NCBI RefSeq assembly: GCF_041146395.1
Contig: NC_090989.1
Location: 171,151,501 to 171,215,500, forward strand
Length of the DNA stretch: 64,000 nucleotides
Direction of reading: 5' to 3'
Source of the DNA: Eulemur rufifrons
Taxonomy: Eukaryota; Chordata; Mammalia; Primates; Lemuridae
The translations under genes and the position numbers were made by a program. Below are positions 1-13,617 of this stretch, one piece after another; the first letter of the stretch is position 1, and each line of letters starts with the position of its first letter. Below the pieces are notes generated by a model. That model saw nothing but the letters and a program-made list of their open reading frames with translations. It was not told the DNA's origin and did no database searches.

Positions 1-3000
1 ACCTACTATATGGTTTATTTGGAAAATCGTGTTTTTAGATACAGGAAGGCATTTTGTGACCCAGATTGGCCTCTCTTTCTTCAAGCAGCTCTATTTGGTT
101 TTGGATTTACTCCCATTGCCCTGACTGATCTCTCGTCTTTCTGGATGCTCAGCCTCCTTATGTCTTGTCATGTCTTCTTGGTCAGTTCACTGGGGCCCAG
201 GGCTGCTCTTGGCTGCTAATGATTCAGAGAGATGAAGCTATGCTGTCCCCCTACTCCCCACCCAAGGGTCATCAGATCTCTGCAGGCCCAGCTTCTCCTA
301 GAACCATTAACTTACGGTCCTTTCCCAGGGTTCCAAGAGGCTGTCTCCAGTCACTTGCCCAAATGCTATAAAATAAAAAAGCACACATTCCAGTTCTGTC
401 TTCTGTACTCCAAAGAACCCAAGCCTTCACTTCCATTTGGCTGTCTGCAGCCCCCAGGCGATGGCCTGTTGCAACAGACAGATTGAAAATGGCAGTGGAG
501 GTAAAGGGAGGTGAGATTATGTCATCCTCTTCCTGGAATCTTTGGGCCTGGATTTTTTATTTTGTCACTGTCTTAACAGTTGTGGATGTATGCTTTTGCC
601 CCGACTTACCAACAGTAGGAAAAAAAGAATTAGTTGTGAAAGCTAGAAGACCTGTGGGGTAGATCATATTACTGTTCTGAACTGTTTGCTTCTTTCCCTG
701 TAAGAAGATTGATTATCCTTCGCTGCCTGTTGCTGTGTGATTTGTAGTGCCTCCCTATCCCGTAGTCAGGCTTGGCATTAGGACTTGGCCAGTGGAATGT
801 GAGTGGAAGTGTTAGTGTGGCAGTCCTGAACAGAAGCTTTAAGTGGTATAGCAAGTTTCTATCAGCCCTCTTGCTTCTTCTGCCTTTTACCCTGAGAATG
901 GCATGTCCCAGATACGGTCTGTTTTTCCTGGTTGGATCCTGGAATGAGAAGACATGTGCAGCAAAAGCTACAGCCTTAAGGGCAGCCATAGCCAACCTAT
1001 AGCTGACGTGGAATGTGACTAGGAAATGCAAGTGTGATGTATGCCATTGAGATTTCAGGGTTGTTTTGTTACTGCAGCAAAGCTGACTGGTAATATCTGG
1101 TTTAATTTCTTGCTCCTCTTTTAATTAGCTAATATTTATTTTTTCCACCATCTTTTTAAATCGGTATCATACATTCTGTTTCGTATACTAATTTACCTCT
1201 TAATTGGCTGATATTAATGAACTGTTGTAACTAAGGTCAAATGCTGATTACCTGTGGTAGAGTGTTTACAAATTATATAATGGTTCTAACCCATGTAACA
1301 ACTAAAGGAAAAGATAACCAGTAAATTGTAGGCAGCGTCTTGTGGCAGTTTATTACCCATTTATCTAATGCCCTGCTACGTGAACTTACTCTTCTGGAAG
1401 CACGCCTTCTCTCTAAATGCATAGAGCAGTTTATTTACAGATGTCAACACTGGGCTTCAATGCTATTTTCTATTATCATACATAAGAGTTAATTGGAAAA
1501 GCATTTTTGGAGGGGCTTTCCAAAGCTGGAATTTCCTGGGATGTGTATATACATATGCATATTTATCTGGCCCATTGGCATAGCTGACTAACAAATATAG
1601 AGAATGGGATTTATTTTTGTATTTTAGCCCTTTTGTATGTAATTGATATTCACTTTTCTTATTTTCTTATTCTGTTCTCAAGACATTGTTCTAACAAATA
1701 TTTGTAAATCAGTAGCTGATGAGTGGGGAAAGAGCATTCCTTGGACTATGAACCAGAACACCTGGGTTCTGCCCTAACCCTGCTACTGGTCTTGTCCCCT
1801 AGACCCCTACTGTCTCTTCTTTCTTCCCTTTGCCTTCCTCGTTCATTCATGTAGTAAATATTTACTGAGTGCTCTGTTATGCAGGAAGCTGGCTGTGGGG
1901 AGAAGGAAGCCAGACACCTACCTCCCTGCCCTCATCAAGCTTCCTGCCCTCTCTTCTGCTCCCCCACCTCCTCTGTCTTGCAGCCATACAGTCCTGTAAA
2001 TTAGTCAGTGCTGCATTACTGCTTAGCCTCCTTGTTGTTGTTTTATGTTAATGCGGCTGCTTTCAAAAGTGCTTTTAATACCACTTGATTGTTTTGGAGA
2101 AGCTGAGGGGGTTGCTGAGGGAGGAAGGCAGGCAGGTAGGAGGGAGGCAAGGAGCTGTTCCTGGGGACTCACCACCCTGAACACCTATTTTTATTTTTCA
2201 TGATTCTTTTCAAGGTGTAATTTTGTGTGAATGCACAGAGGATGTTTCTATACAAATGATTTGAATATTAGGTGAGAACTTCTATTGCTCTTGGCTAGTC
2301 TTCACAATTGTATTTATTTTTTAGAATTTGGGAAACTGTCAATTAGAACATCTTTATTACCGGAAAAATTGCTTCAGAAGTAGGGAAAACCTGGTTAAAT
2401 AAGCATGTGCCTTTGTTAACAAGGACATTCGATAGAATAATAAGGAAAATAATCTACTTTTTATGGTAGAATTCCTTGAGGGGTTGGTTACTCATTTTTC
2501 CTTTCTCCTCTTTATTGCTGTCTGAGTAAAAAGATGCTAAAATGTGCTGCTGGCAGAGAAGAAAGGAACTGTGCATGCTGATGCCATTCTCGACTGCAGA
2601 AAAAAATCTTAAGACAACCTGATTATTTTATTTTGTAAAGGATTAAAACTGCATGCAAATTCCAACCGAAAACATCTGCCTCCTGATTCTGTGCCATCTT
2701 GACAGGAATTCTGGTTTTGAAATGTCTGAGTCTTAAGCACCTCCCTCAACTATTCCCTGCTGTTTTCTTAGAGGACTTAAGTCAACATTGCTTAACATAC
2801 TGGAAATAACTGTGCAGAACTGCAAACTAACTTCTTCATTTGCTTCTTATATACCAGAAGAAATTGTTCAGGTTACATGAGCAAGAACTATCCAAATTGC
2901 TGAGTAACTATTTTAAAAATTGTGGAGTGATCCACAGTTCATTCCAGGAAGCCAGTGAAAATAAATGGATCACTGAAGGAATCAGTGTATATGTGTATGC

Positions 3001-6000
3001 ATGTCTATATGTGTATATATTTATATATTAATAGATTTTAAAAAACTTTAGTGTTTCTACTTTTATTTCATAAGAATCTCAACTATCAAAAATAGTCCTT
3101 TAAAATTTTTTATTTTTATTTTTAGGTAGGGCACAACCTGTGTCTACTTGTGCTGTCATATTTATATTGTGCTAAGTCAGACATATGTTGGTAATTTTTG
3201 ATGCCATAATTGCACTGCATAAATAATGCTCATAGACTCCTGGAAGTAGGATGGAATCTTACAGCAAGTATTGAGCATTAGCCAGGGGGTCAGTTAATAT
3301 TGAATTTAACATTAGAATCACTCACTAGAAATGTGAAAGCCAGTACTATTGTATGATTTTCATTATTATTGATTCGTTAAACTTGATACCTAAAAGATTT
3401 CTTTGTGTTCTGATATCCGTGAATATTAACACTGGGCATTTTCTAAGGATGTTTGTGCTAAGGAAGTATTAGTAATACTGGGCCTTACCCTACCATGTTA
3501 CTGTTAAGAAATATGTTCAGAAATACTTATATTCTGTATGATATAGCTGGAATGTCCTATGTATTAGAAATGATTAAACAAAAATAATGTTTTATGAGGA
3601 AGAAAATTAGAAATAAGCCATCAATGAGGGACAGTTAAATATTATGAAGTATTATGCAGTGGTCACAAAGAATGACAGATCTATATTCGACATGGAAATA
3701 TCTCTAAGACATTATGTAGGGGGAAAACCAAATATTGGAACTATATGTATACTAATGTTTCATCCAAATAAATAAATATATACATACATACCCCAAAAAC
3801 TAAACCCTAAAACTAAATGTCTTGCGATAAGTAAGAAGATACATCCCAAATGTTAACGACAGTTAACTTTGGTTGGACTTCTGGATATTAATTTTAATAA
3901 CGAGGATGTAGTCACGCCAACTCATACACTTACATTTTATTGTGGAATATTTCAAATATACACAAACTAAACAATAGTATAATGAACCCTAGAGTACCCA
4001 TCACCACGCTGCAACAGTTATCAATATTCTGCCATTTTTATTTCATCTAAAACTCCACCCATTCTTCACCTCAACTTTTATATTTTTTACAATACATTTT
4101 TAGATAAAATTTGTGTACATTGAAATGCACAATTCATGTGTGTACACTTTTGACAAATATACGCACTCATGTAACCCTACCCCTATCATAATATTGAATA
4201 TTTTCATATCCCTAGAATATTCTCTTGTACCCCATCCCATTCTGCCCACCCAGATTATTTTTGTCTTTTCTAGAACTTTATATAAATAGAACCATACAGT
4301 GTGAGCTCTTTTTGTGTCTGACTTCTTTTGCTCTGCCTAACCTGTGTGAGGATTATTGGTATTACAGCATGTATCGATAGTGAATGTGTGAATATACCAC
4401 AATTTGTTTATTGCTGTACAGTTTATGCACTGTTGATGGATATTACCTATTATGATTAAAGCTGCATGACATTCATGTACACATCTTTCAGTGGACATAT
4501 ATTGTTACTGCTCTTGGATAAATACCGAGAAGTAACATTTCTAGATGAAATACATACATAGGAAACACTTTTCGAGAGTGATTGTTCATTTCAGGTTCCC
4601 ACCAGCATGGCGTGAGAGTTGCGGTTGCTCCACATCCTCACCATTATTTGGTTTTGTCGGTCTGTGGTTTCAGCCGTTTTAGTGGGTTCTAGCACCTCAT
4701 CATGGTTTTTTGAGAAATATTTTAAAAGTTGTGGTAAAATAGATATAACATATAATTTGCCATTTTAAACATTTAAAGTGTACAATTCAGTATCATTAAT
4801 TACATTCACAGTGTTGTGCAACCATCACCACTCTGTATTCCCAAATCCTTTTCATCACCTTACACAGAAACTCTGTGCTCATTAAGCAGCAGCTCCCCAC
4901 TCTCCTCTCCCCCCAGTCCCTGGGAGCCTCTTAGCTAGTTCCTGTCTCTATTAATAATTTACCTATTCTAGATATTTCATGTAAATATAATCATACAATA
5001 TTTGTCCTTTTGTGTCTGGCTTATTTTACCTGGTTTGATGTTTTCAGAGTTCATAGTGTGGCATGTATCAGACTTTCTTTCCTTTTTTGGCTGGATAATA
5101 TTCCATTGTATGTATATACCACATTTTGTTTATCCATTCATCTATTGATGGATTTGGGTTGTTGTTCTACTGTGACCTGTGTTACAGTGAAGATTCAGAT
5201 ATGAGTGTCTGTTTGAGTCTGTCTTCAATTATTTTGGCTATATATACCTAGGAATAGGATTGCTGGGTCATATGGTAATTGTATGTTTAACTTTTTTAGG
5301 AAACACCAAACTGTTTTCTCAATGGATTTTATTTAGCATTTCCCTGATGACTAATGATGTTGAGTATCTCTTCAGGTGCATATTAGTGACCTGTATATCT
5401 TCCTTTGCGAAGTGCTTATTCAAGTCTTTTGCACATTTAAAAAATTGGGTTGGTTTTATTGTTAAATTTTGAAAGTTCTTTATATTCTGAATACAAGTTC
5501 TTTGTCAGATACATGTTTTGCAAATATTTTCTTTCAGTCTGTGGCTTGTCTTTTTATTGGGTATATACCCAGAGGTGGAATTGCTGGATCTTGTGATAAT
5601 TGTATTCTTAATTTTTTGAGAAATAGCCCTACTGTTTCGAGCAGCTGCACCATTTACATTCCCACTAACAGTGGACAAGATTTCATTTTCTCTGGATCCT
5701 TGGCAACACTTGTTATTTTCTGTTTTTGTTGATAATAGCCTTCCTGATGGGTGTGAGTTGATATTTTATTGTGGTTTCGATTTGTGTTTCCCTAATGATT
5801 AGCGATGTTGAACATCTTTTTAGATGCTTGTTGTCTGTTTGTATATCTTCTCTAGAAAAATATCAATTCAAGTCCTTTGCCCTTTTTAAAATCAAGTTGT
5901 TTTATTGTTGAGTTCTTTACACATTCTGGATATTAACTTCTTATCAGATACATGATTTGGAAATATTTTCCCTCATTTCCTAGGTTGCCTTTTCACTCTG

Positions 6001-7369
6001 TTGATTGTGTTCATTGATACACATAAGTTTTTAATTTTGATGTAGTCCCATTTGTCTAATTTTGCTTTTATTGCTTGTGCTTTTGGTTTCATATCCAAGA
6101 AATCATTGCCAAATCGAATGTTATGAACTTTTCCCTATGTTTTCTTTTAAGAGTTTTATGGTTTTAGGTCTTCTATTTAGGTCTTTCATCCATTTTGAGT
6201 TAACTTTTATATACCGTCTAAAGTAAGGGTCCAACTTCATTCTTTTGCATGTGGATATCCAGTTTTCCCAGCACCATTTGTTGAAAAGATTGTTCTTTCC
6301 CCATGGAATGGTCTTGGCACCCATGTTGAAAATTGTTTAACCATATACGTGAGGTTTTATTTATGGGCTTTCTATTCTGTTAGACTATATGTCTGTCTTG
6401 ATACTACAGCCACACCGTTTTGCTCTTTGTAGCTTTGTGGCAACTTTTGAAATCGGGAAGCGTGAGACCTCCAACTTCGTCTTATTTTCAAATCGTTTTG
6501 ACTATTGAGGTACCTTGAGATTGCATATGAATTTTAGGGTAGATTTTTGTATGTCTTCAAAATACGCTGTTGGGATTTTTCTTAACAGTGCCTTTTGATG
6601 AACAGAAGTTTTAAAATTTGATGTAGTTTAATTTTCAAAACTTTTTTCTCTTAATGGTTATTGCTTCTTGTGGTCTGAGAAATTCCTTCCTACCTCTAGG
6701 TCACAAGTCTCATCTGGTTTTTTTTTTTTAAAGCTTTATAGATTGAGCTTTTATCCCTAGGTTTGTGATCCATCTCTTATTAATTTTTGTATGTATGGTT
6801 TTGAGCTTGGGGTCTGCATGTGGATAGCCAGTTGTTTTAGTACCATTTATTGAGAATACTGTTTTTGAACTTTCTGTTCTGTTCCATTGTTTTGTCTATG
6901 CCTATTGTCCTGATTACTGTCCTGATTACTACAATTTGATAGTAAATCTTGAAATCAAATATTGTTAGTACTCCAGCTTTATATAAATACATTTTTCAGC
7001 ATTAATTGGTTATTCTGGATACTTGGCATTTTCAGGTAAATCAGCTTGTCAATCTGTATTTTTAAAATAGAAAGAGAAGCCTGGTTGGATTATGATTGGG
7101 ATTGCATTGAAATGATGGGTTATTGAGGGGAGAATTGACATTTTAGCAATAGTGAGTTTTCTAGTTATTAATAGCATATCCTCTATTTAGGTCTTCTTTA
7201 ATTTCTATTAATGGTGTTTTGTAACTTTCAGTACAGAGGTGCTATAAGTCTTTGTTAACCTTATTCCTACATATTAATAGTTTATGTTATTTTGATGCTA
7301 TTGTAAGTAGAACTGTTTTTTTTGAAAGTTGCTTTTCATGTATTTGCTGCTAGTATTTAGAAATTCTAT

Positions 7370-7404
7370 TGTTTTTTTTTTTTTTTGTGTGTGTGTGTGT
7401 GTGT
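7370..7404. repeat. T run followed by (GT)n
   Basis: About 16 T then nine GT units inside the antisense L1 cluster. Confidence 0.9.
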
Positions 7405-7550
7405 ATGTGTGCGTATTAATTCCTTAGGATTTTCAGCATAAACAATCATGTCATTTGTGAGTAGGGACTATTTTACTTCTTTTCTTTGTTTTTATTTATT
7501 TATTTATTTATTTTTGCCTGATTACACTGACTAGAACCTCCAGTGCAATG

Positions 7551-7898
7551 TTTTTTGTTTTTTTTTTTTTTTTTTTTGTTGAGACAGAGTCTCACTTTGT
7601 TGCCCAGGCTAGAGTGAGTGCCGTGGCGTCAGCTTAGCTCACAGCAACCTCAGACTCCTCGGCTTAAGCGATCCTACTGCCTCAGCCTCCCGAGTAGCTG
7701 GGACTACAGGCATGCGCCACTATGCCCGGCTAATTTTTTTTCTATATAGATTTTTTTAGTTGTCCATATAATGTCTTTCTATTTTTAGTAGAGACGGGGT
7801 CTCGCTCAGGCTGGTCTCGAACTCCTGACCTTGAGCAATCCACCCGCCTCGGCCTCCCAGAGTGCTAGGATTACAGGCGTGAGCCACCGCGCCCGGCC
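7551..7898 (-). mobile_element. Alu SINE (strepsirrhine type) in an L1
   Basis: Poly(T) then GAGACAGAGTCTCACTTTG through GCCCGGCC, so antisense. A 15-base target-site duplication, CTCCAGTGCAATGTT, flanks it (7538-7552 and 7898-7912). It shows the strepsirrhine insertion TTTTTTTCTATATAGA...TTTAGTTGTCC. Confidence 0.94.
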
Positions 7899-10800
7899 TC
7901 CAGTGCAATGTTGAACAGAAGTGGTGAGAACAAACATCCTTGCCTTGTTCATGGTCTTTAGGGGGAAGCATTTAGTCTTTCATCATTAAGAATATTAGCT
8001 ATCAGATTGAGGAAGTTCCCTTCTGTTCTTACTTTGAGAAGCATTTCTATCATGAGTAGTTATCAAATACTTACATACTTTTTAAAAAACAGTGAAACTT
8101 GTTTTTAGGACTCAGAAGTATAGCGAATTACAGACTAATTTGACATTGCCATTATCTTCATTACAAAATAGCGTCATATAACTGGCACTCTAACATGTCA
8201 TCGATCTACTAGGAGCCACTTCCACCTGGACAAAATTACTGTGATGAGTCTATAGAATGTAGAGAAAGAAAATCTAATCATTACCGTCAGTGATAACATT
8301 TATTAAGCATTTCCTGTGTCTGATGCACTGAGTTAGTAATTGACTATACTCCCAATGGTCCCGCCCTTGAAGTCTAAAAGATTTACTGAAGAATCAGACT
8401 GCTCACACTCATTTCCTTTTCTCTGTTAGATTCTGTTACTCATGTGTCCATTTTGTGCATTCTTTGGAAAGATGCTTTAGGAATTTTAGTTATGTCTTAT
8501 TAACCTAAGGAGTAATTCGCTTTAAATTATTTTTCCTTTTAGGTTAATTTCCTTTATTAGCACATATGCGGTGCAAATAAATGGGTTGTAGTTGTTAAAT
8601 TAAAAAATGAAAAATGTATTTACTAATAGGATGCTTCCTGGTATGTTAAATACTAACAGACTAACTGAATGGTTCTCACTTTTTTGTTGTTTTTTAAGAA
8701 TAATGGTCCCTTTGGGGCAAGGAGGTTTTAGGTCTTCAACCTCATTTGTCCTTGGTTACCACTGGGGTTGAATGGGAAAAGGCACAGAGTATCTAAGAGA
8801 AGAATGGCTTTGTTATCTATGGGATTTGAGAATTGAAAACTCAAAATCTTGCTCTGAAATTTGGAAATTGTCCTGCAACAAAAAGGAGACCCTCCTGTGA
8901 ATCACTTGTAGGATCCCTTGAAAATTGGAATGGGCCAGTCCTTGGACCCACTCCGATACGCATGGCAAGCCTACCAGTTCCATGCTGTTCTTCAGACCCC
9001 TTCTAATTGGAGGTCTTGCACATGGTTATGTGTAGTTTTTTGTTTTTTTATCTTCTTGATAGAGTTTTTTGGTTATTTCTGCCAAGTGTGATGGCTTTCA
9101 CAGCTTTTAAAATGTACTTGCTTGTTCCTTAGGCTTCTTAGATCTCACTAATAGCAGCATTGTGTTCATTGCAGCTTACATTCAAGTCTTATTTTTAAAA
9201 CTGTATTGGTACTCTGTTGTGATTGTTCCATTGAAAAATAGAATTTGAGAGCTAAATGATACCTTAGAAACCATGTCTTCAATATTCCCTCAGTTATATT
9301 ATAAATCCCTTCACTATTAAAGAACCATTAGGTTACAGACATTTATTTTAAGATCACAGGGTTAGACTCTTCAGGGTTAATTCTAGTCGAGTACTTTGAG
9401 ATGGGTAAAGCGTGCTCATAATATAATTTTGTACTTTATTACCTCAGTGATGCCCAGCGCTTCCTTCCCCTCTTTACCACACCCAGATTTCGGTTTATCT
9501 ACTTCACCTGGAATCCTCACTTGGCCTTTTGCATAGAATTACTGCTCTGTTTATTGCTGAGTGGAATCCATGTTGAATTTCAGCAGGTTTTTTCCCCCCT
9601 ACATCTGCGTCTTTGATGGTAGCTGGGTTTACTGCCACTCACTTATTAGTGCCCTGGGTCTTAACAACCTTATTCAAACAAAACATCTTAAATGGAGGCA
9701 TTAAACAGGTCACAACAGTGAGCCATTTTGTAGCTTTTGGTGCAATAAAATGGGTAGGTTGTGTTTTGGAATATAAGACCTCTGAGTGCAGCTATTCATT
9801 TTCTTCATCTATAAAACATTTTAGAATAACAGCTTACATCTGTTTGGGGTATAAAATTCCTCGTTTTGAAGAAACATCACTGTTATGTAACTCCACGCCA
9901 GACGCAGGGAGGGTGCTAGCTCTCTGACGGGCCCGGGTTCCGTGGACGTTGAGAGAAGTATTTGTTTTAGCCGTGCAGCCGTATTTGCTGGCAGTCGTCC
10001 GTTCACATGTGTGGAACACATTTTCATTGTTATTTCTTCATATCGTAAATGACAATACGTGTGCAATAATGACTTTGACTCGAAGAATATTTGAAATGCT
10101 TTCACATATTAGAAGTTTATGAGGGACAGTTCACTACTGGAAGTCAGAAATAAATTCATGCATTTATAGCACATTTAATTAATATGTTAGAGAGTAAAGT
10201 TGGGGTTTACTGTCAGCTCACTTTAAAAAATAAATACCCAAGGGAATTTGGCCATTCGAAATGTGTGATTTTAAAATTATTTCTTTAAACTGAAGGAACG
10301 ATTTAATAAATAACTTCTAGTAAAGGAAATATGGGCAAAAAGCTTATCTGTAGGATCCAAAATCTAATAGTATTAAGTACTAAATAACTGCAGATAACAT
10401 TCAGTGCAATTTTGTAGGTTATTTTAATCAAGAAGTGATTAATGATAGCCTTGACTGCTACATTTTAAAGATTGTTTCATCTTATAAATGTGAAATATTT
10501 ACATTCTTGTTAAAATGTGATGTATTTGCCTTTGAGAAGAGAGAGTACAAAGGAGAAAATGAAAATAATCTATAATCCTACTGCCTATGAGTCCTCTTGG
10601 GTTTATTTTAATTATAAATTACAAATTTTTAAAAATTTAAAAAAGCTTTTAGAAACTCATATGGTCAGGTTTTGGGAGGATTTTGATAATTAATTGGAAA
10701 TACAGTACCTTAGTTTCAGAATAGATGATGTCAGATGCATTTATGTTTTAGTGACAATAAGAAGCTAAACTAAATTTTGATTCCTCTTGTGGAACGTTAA

Positions 10801-11419
10801 CATTCAAGGTGGGGGGGGGCTGCTTATGATGACAACTATAAACTTCTCTGAGGTTCTAGTTTGTCAAATTAATCCAGGCTGTAGACAATGATATTGTTCT
10901 TCACTGCCATTTCTTTCCTGAATGGGAGACAGATTTTCTTTCTGTGGCCACTGTGTGTCAAACTGAGGGCCATCATTTTCTGTAGCAATGACAGATGATG
11001 CTAGACCTTAAATTTCTGATTAAATATAAATATTTCAGAAATAATGCCCTTAATTCCTGTGCTGGTAAATACCTCAAATCATGGGGACCCCTCCCCCAAC
11101 CCCCAGACACATACAGTGATAATGTTCAAAGTCCACATTTGCTTTTCACTTGCAGCTGAGCTGACTACGGAATAACAACCCTGGGGCCATGGCATGTTCA
11201 TGGCGGTGGCTCCGGTCCTAGTACTGGTCCATAGGGGCAGTGACTGGGTATCACTTAAGCTAGGGGCTGGGGTCTGCTGGAATTCAGGCATTTTTATTTT
11301 AGGAAATACGAGGTGGGTTTCTATTTTAGAATTTCAGAAAATTTCATTAAAAGCAAATAGACTGTACTAGGGGTGAACTTATATGCAGATAACTACATTT
11401 CGATGACTTTGAGATAGAG

Positions 11420-11660
11420 TAGTAGTTCCACAGGATTTTGAAGTCAGATCATCTGGGCTTTTTACTTCCTAGCTGTTTGCCTTTAGGCAAGTTACACAGC
11501 TTCTCTGAACCTCAGTCTCCTCATCTATAAAATGAGAATAGATATAATACCTCAATGTCTTAGAGGGTTATTATGAGGATTCAGTGAAATAAAACTTATC
11601 CAGTGCTTATGAGCACAGTGCCTGGCATGTGGAAAGTCCATGGTGATTCTAGCCCTGTTG
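11420..11660 (+). repeat. MIR SINE
   Basis: GCAAGTTACACAGCTTCTCTG, CAGTCTCCTCATCTATAAAA and AGTGCCTGGCATGTGG in MIR order. Confidence 0.8.
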
Positions 11661-11829
11661 TAAGACAACTAATTGGAAATACTTACTATGTGATTGTCTT
11701 GACCACTCATACTTCGTTACTGTGGATACTCTTCTCCCTGACTGCACTTGGGACTACGTCAGGTGTCCAGGCCCACTTCTTGTGTCTGGTTAGGACTTCT
11801 CTATTCCTTCAGCGTTGATTCCGTGACCC

Positions 11830-12290
11830 GTCCATCCTTCTGCCGCCACAGTTAGGCACTTGTCCCCAGGCCGAATCAGTGAGAACGGAGAATGAGGACA
11901 AGTGGTTTGAGGGAAAGGAAAGGGTTTATTTATTTGTCGGCAGATGAGGAGGGCAGCAGACTGGCGTCTTGAAAGACCGCTGTCTGGCTGTGAAGCAGAA
12001 ATACTGGGCTTTTTAAAGGGGGGTGTTCAGAGGTTGGGTCAGGGTCTGTGTGACCAGTGTCACATGTGGCTTTGGGCTATTGTTCAGCTGTCGGTGGTGG
12101 TTTTGGTTGACCTTATCTCCAGTGAAGATGACCTCTGGACAATTCTGTTGAGCCATCTCCTGTGGTTTAAGATGTTAGAAAATAAAGAACATTTTTCTGG
12201 GCCTTTGATTGGCCTTGGGCAGGAATGCAGGTTTTAATTCCCAGGAAGGGTGGGGGTTTTAAAGAGACAACTTGTAATACATTTTGCCCT
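11830..12290. repeat. Possible LTR remnant
   Basis: Non-coding segment with AATAAATAAA on the - strand near 11930 and sequence that looks like a retroviral-type LTR rather than single-copy DNA. I could not find clear TG/CA termini or name a family. Low confidence. Confidence 0.25.
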
Positions 12291-12298
12291 TTTTCAGC

Positions 12299-12775
12299 CC
12301 CTTACCTCTGTTATCCTTCCTTCCTTCCTTCCCTCCTTCCTTCCTTCCTTCTTTCCTTCCTTCCTTCCTTCCTTCCTTCCTTGAGGGGACAGCCTTCCCA
12401 CTCCCAGACTGGCTGCTCTCTTCCCGAGTCCCCTTTCTCAACCTGCCCTTTCCAGGTGGCCCTGTCTCCTCTTTCTTCACTACCCCACCTACCCTTGCCC
12501 TTTCCACATCCTCCCCCCTCTTCTCTTATCTCCCTCCCTTCTTTCTCTCTCTGCTTCCTCGCCTCTCTCCCCTCTCCCTCCATACTCCTCCTCCTCTCTC
12601 CTTCCCACTCCATCTCTCTCCCTTTTTGCCTCTCTTCTTTTCCTCTCTCCACTCCTTTCTTTCCTTCCATTCCCCTCCTTTCTATTCCCTCTCTCATCCT
12701 GTCCCCCTCTCCTCCCTGGCTTGGCTGCCCCCACCCTCTCTTACCCTCCATCTTTCTCCTCCCTGTTTCTCTTTG
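12299..12775. repeat. Polypyrimidine/polypurine tract with (CCTT)n core
   Basis: The + strand is almost only C and T, beginning with about 70 bases of (CCTT)n and continuing as degenerate CT-rich sequence with TCCC and TCTC units. The several open frames on either strand here (Ser/Pro/Leu-rich or Arg/Glu/Gly-rich) are artefacts of the composition. Confidence 0.92.
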
Positions 12776-13238
12776 AAATCCTAACACTTTGCCTACTGAG
12801 TAGACAGCCTTGGCCCTTAAGGGAAACATATTGATTGAGTCTTTAAAGTCTTTATTACTTATGATGGGGAATATTTATTTTGTCATTTCAGTAGCCAGAC
12901 TATATGCTTCACTTTCCGTTCGAAAGGGCTTCACAGCATCATTTTATATCTTTGGGGCTCAAAGAGTTAGAGGATCTACAGGCTATAGTTTAACTCTTTT
13001 CCCAAACATTACGTATATTATACCTGTAAGTTTGTTTGATATTAGCATTGTTATACATAAAGTTCAAATGAAAAAAACATTTCTAAATAATAATTACAGG
13101 TTCTGACATTACTATATGAACCTGGAATTATTGTTTAGAAACATTATTTCATTTGCTCAAACATTATTTCATTTGTTCAAATGCTGATCTTTCTTGTTTA
13201 ATGTATTTGATTTTTTTCTTTTTTCTTTCTTTCTTCAG

Positions 13239-13283
13239 ATTCCTTTCTCTTTGGTCCAGTTTCCCTTATGGGAGTCCTTAAAG
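13239..13283 (+). CDS. SLC25A26: SLC25A26 coding exon, residues about 152-166
   Basis: A 45-base exon in phase 0 encodes IPFSLVQFPLWESLK, identical to the human carrier at residues 152-166 as I remember it. This stretch forms part of the fourth transmembrane helix of the six-helix carrier fold, in the second of three tandem mitochondrial-carrier repeats. A strong pyrimidine tract ending TTCTTCAG precedes it and the donor GTAAGT follows. The exon is too short to be found as an open reading frame and was recognised by peptide identity and splice sites. Both flanking introns exceed 13 kb, so inclusion of this 45-base exon must rely on strong sites, and both sites are indeed strong. Confidence 0.95.
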
Positions 13284-13580
13284 GTAAGTTTTTCAATCTT
13301 CATATTAAATTTGTCTCTAATTATCACAAGTACCCAATAGTCTGAGTGTGGAAGCGTAGAATATAATGTTGACTAGAGGTTTAAAAACTCAGAAGTATTA
13401 GCAGTTGAAAGTGCTTTTTATGTGTGCTTCATTTGCCAGTTCAGCCTTTAAACCTGTTCAGGTGGCTGAGACACTAGGCAGTAAGCTGGGCGGGCGTAAC
13501 TGAAATCCACACGTTTGCTTTACTTTCTTTGCGTATCGTACTCTCTTTGCACCCAGTGGAATTTTGTTTTACTTTACGTG

Positions 13581-13582
<2 letters not shown>

Positions 13583-13615
<33 letters not shown>
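13583..13615. repeat. (TG)n microsatellite
   Basis: About 16 uninterrupted TG units in an intron of SLC25A26. Confidence 0.95.

Positions 13616-13617
<2 letters not shown>

Larger units (their letters stand above)
3910..8050 (-). mobile_element. Antisense L1 cluster (several L1M fragments)
   Basis: AT-rich sequence with antisense L1 3' ends: TTACATTCACAGTGTTGTGC, CATTGTATGTATATACCACA, GGATTGCTGGGTCATATGG and TTTCCCTAATGATTAG. A second L1 3' section restarts near 5555 (GGGTATATACCCAGAGGTGG). The part near 6000-6330 encodes, antisense, an ORF2 C-terminal remnant (ENIGK, KMKLDP). At least three fragments of similar polarity overlap end to end. All are degraded. Confidence 0.85.
1..13238 (+). 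other. SLC25A26: SLC25A26 intron (partial), repeat-rich
   Basis: No coding exon is visible. Bases 1-3600 are AT-rich with no clear gene. About 3.6-3.9 kb looks like an L1M 3' fragment, 3.9-8.05 kb is an antisense L1 cluster with an Alu inside, 8.05-11.4 kb shows nothing I can name, 11.42-11.66 kb is a MIR, 11.83-12.28 kb is a possible LTR remnant, and 12.3-12.78 kb is a pyrimidine tract. The last 40 bases are a T-rich tract ending in TTCTTCAG, the acceptor of the next exon. A search by eye for the preceding SLC25A26 exon failed, so it should lie upstream of base 1. Confidence 0.8.

Noticed and set aside
669..1031. 120-codon - strand open frame
   Set aside because: No domain; the region looks like an old repeat remnant in an intron.
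6121..6324. 67-codon - strand frame
   Set aside because: An L1 ORF2 remnant within the antisense L1 cluster, not a host gene.
12225..12829. Ser/Pro/Leu- and Arg/Glu/Gly-rich open frames of 166-183 codons
   Set aside because: Produced by the pyrimidine tract, which contains few stop codons in any frame.
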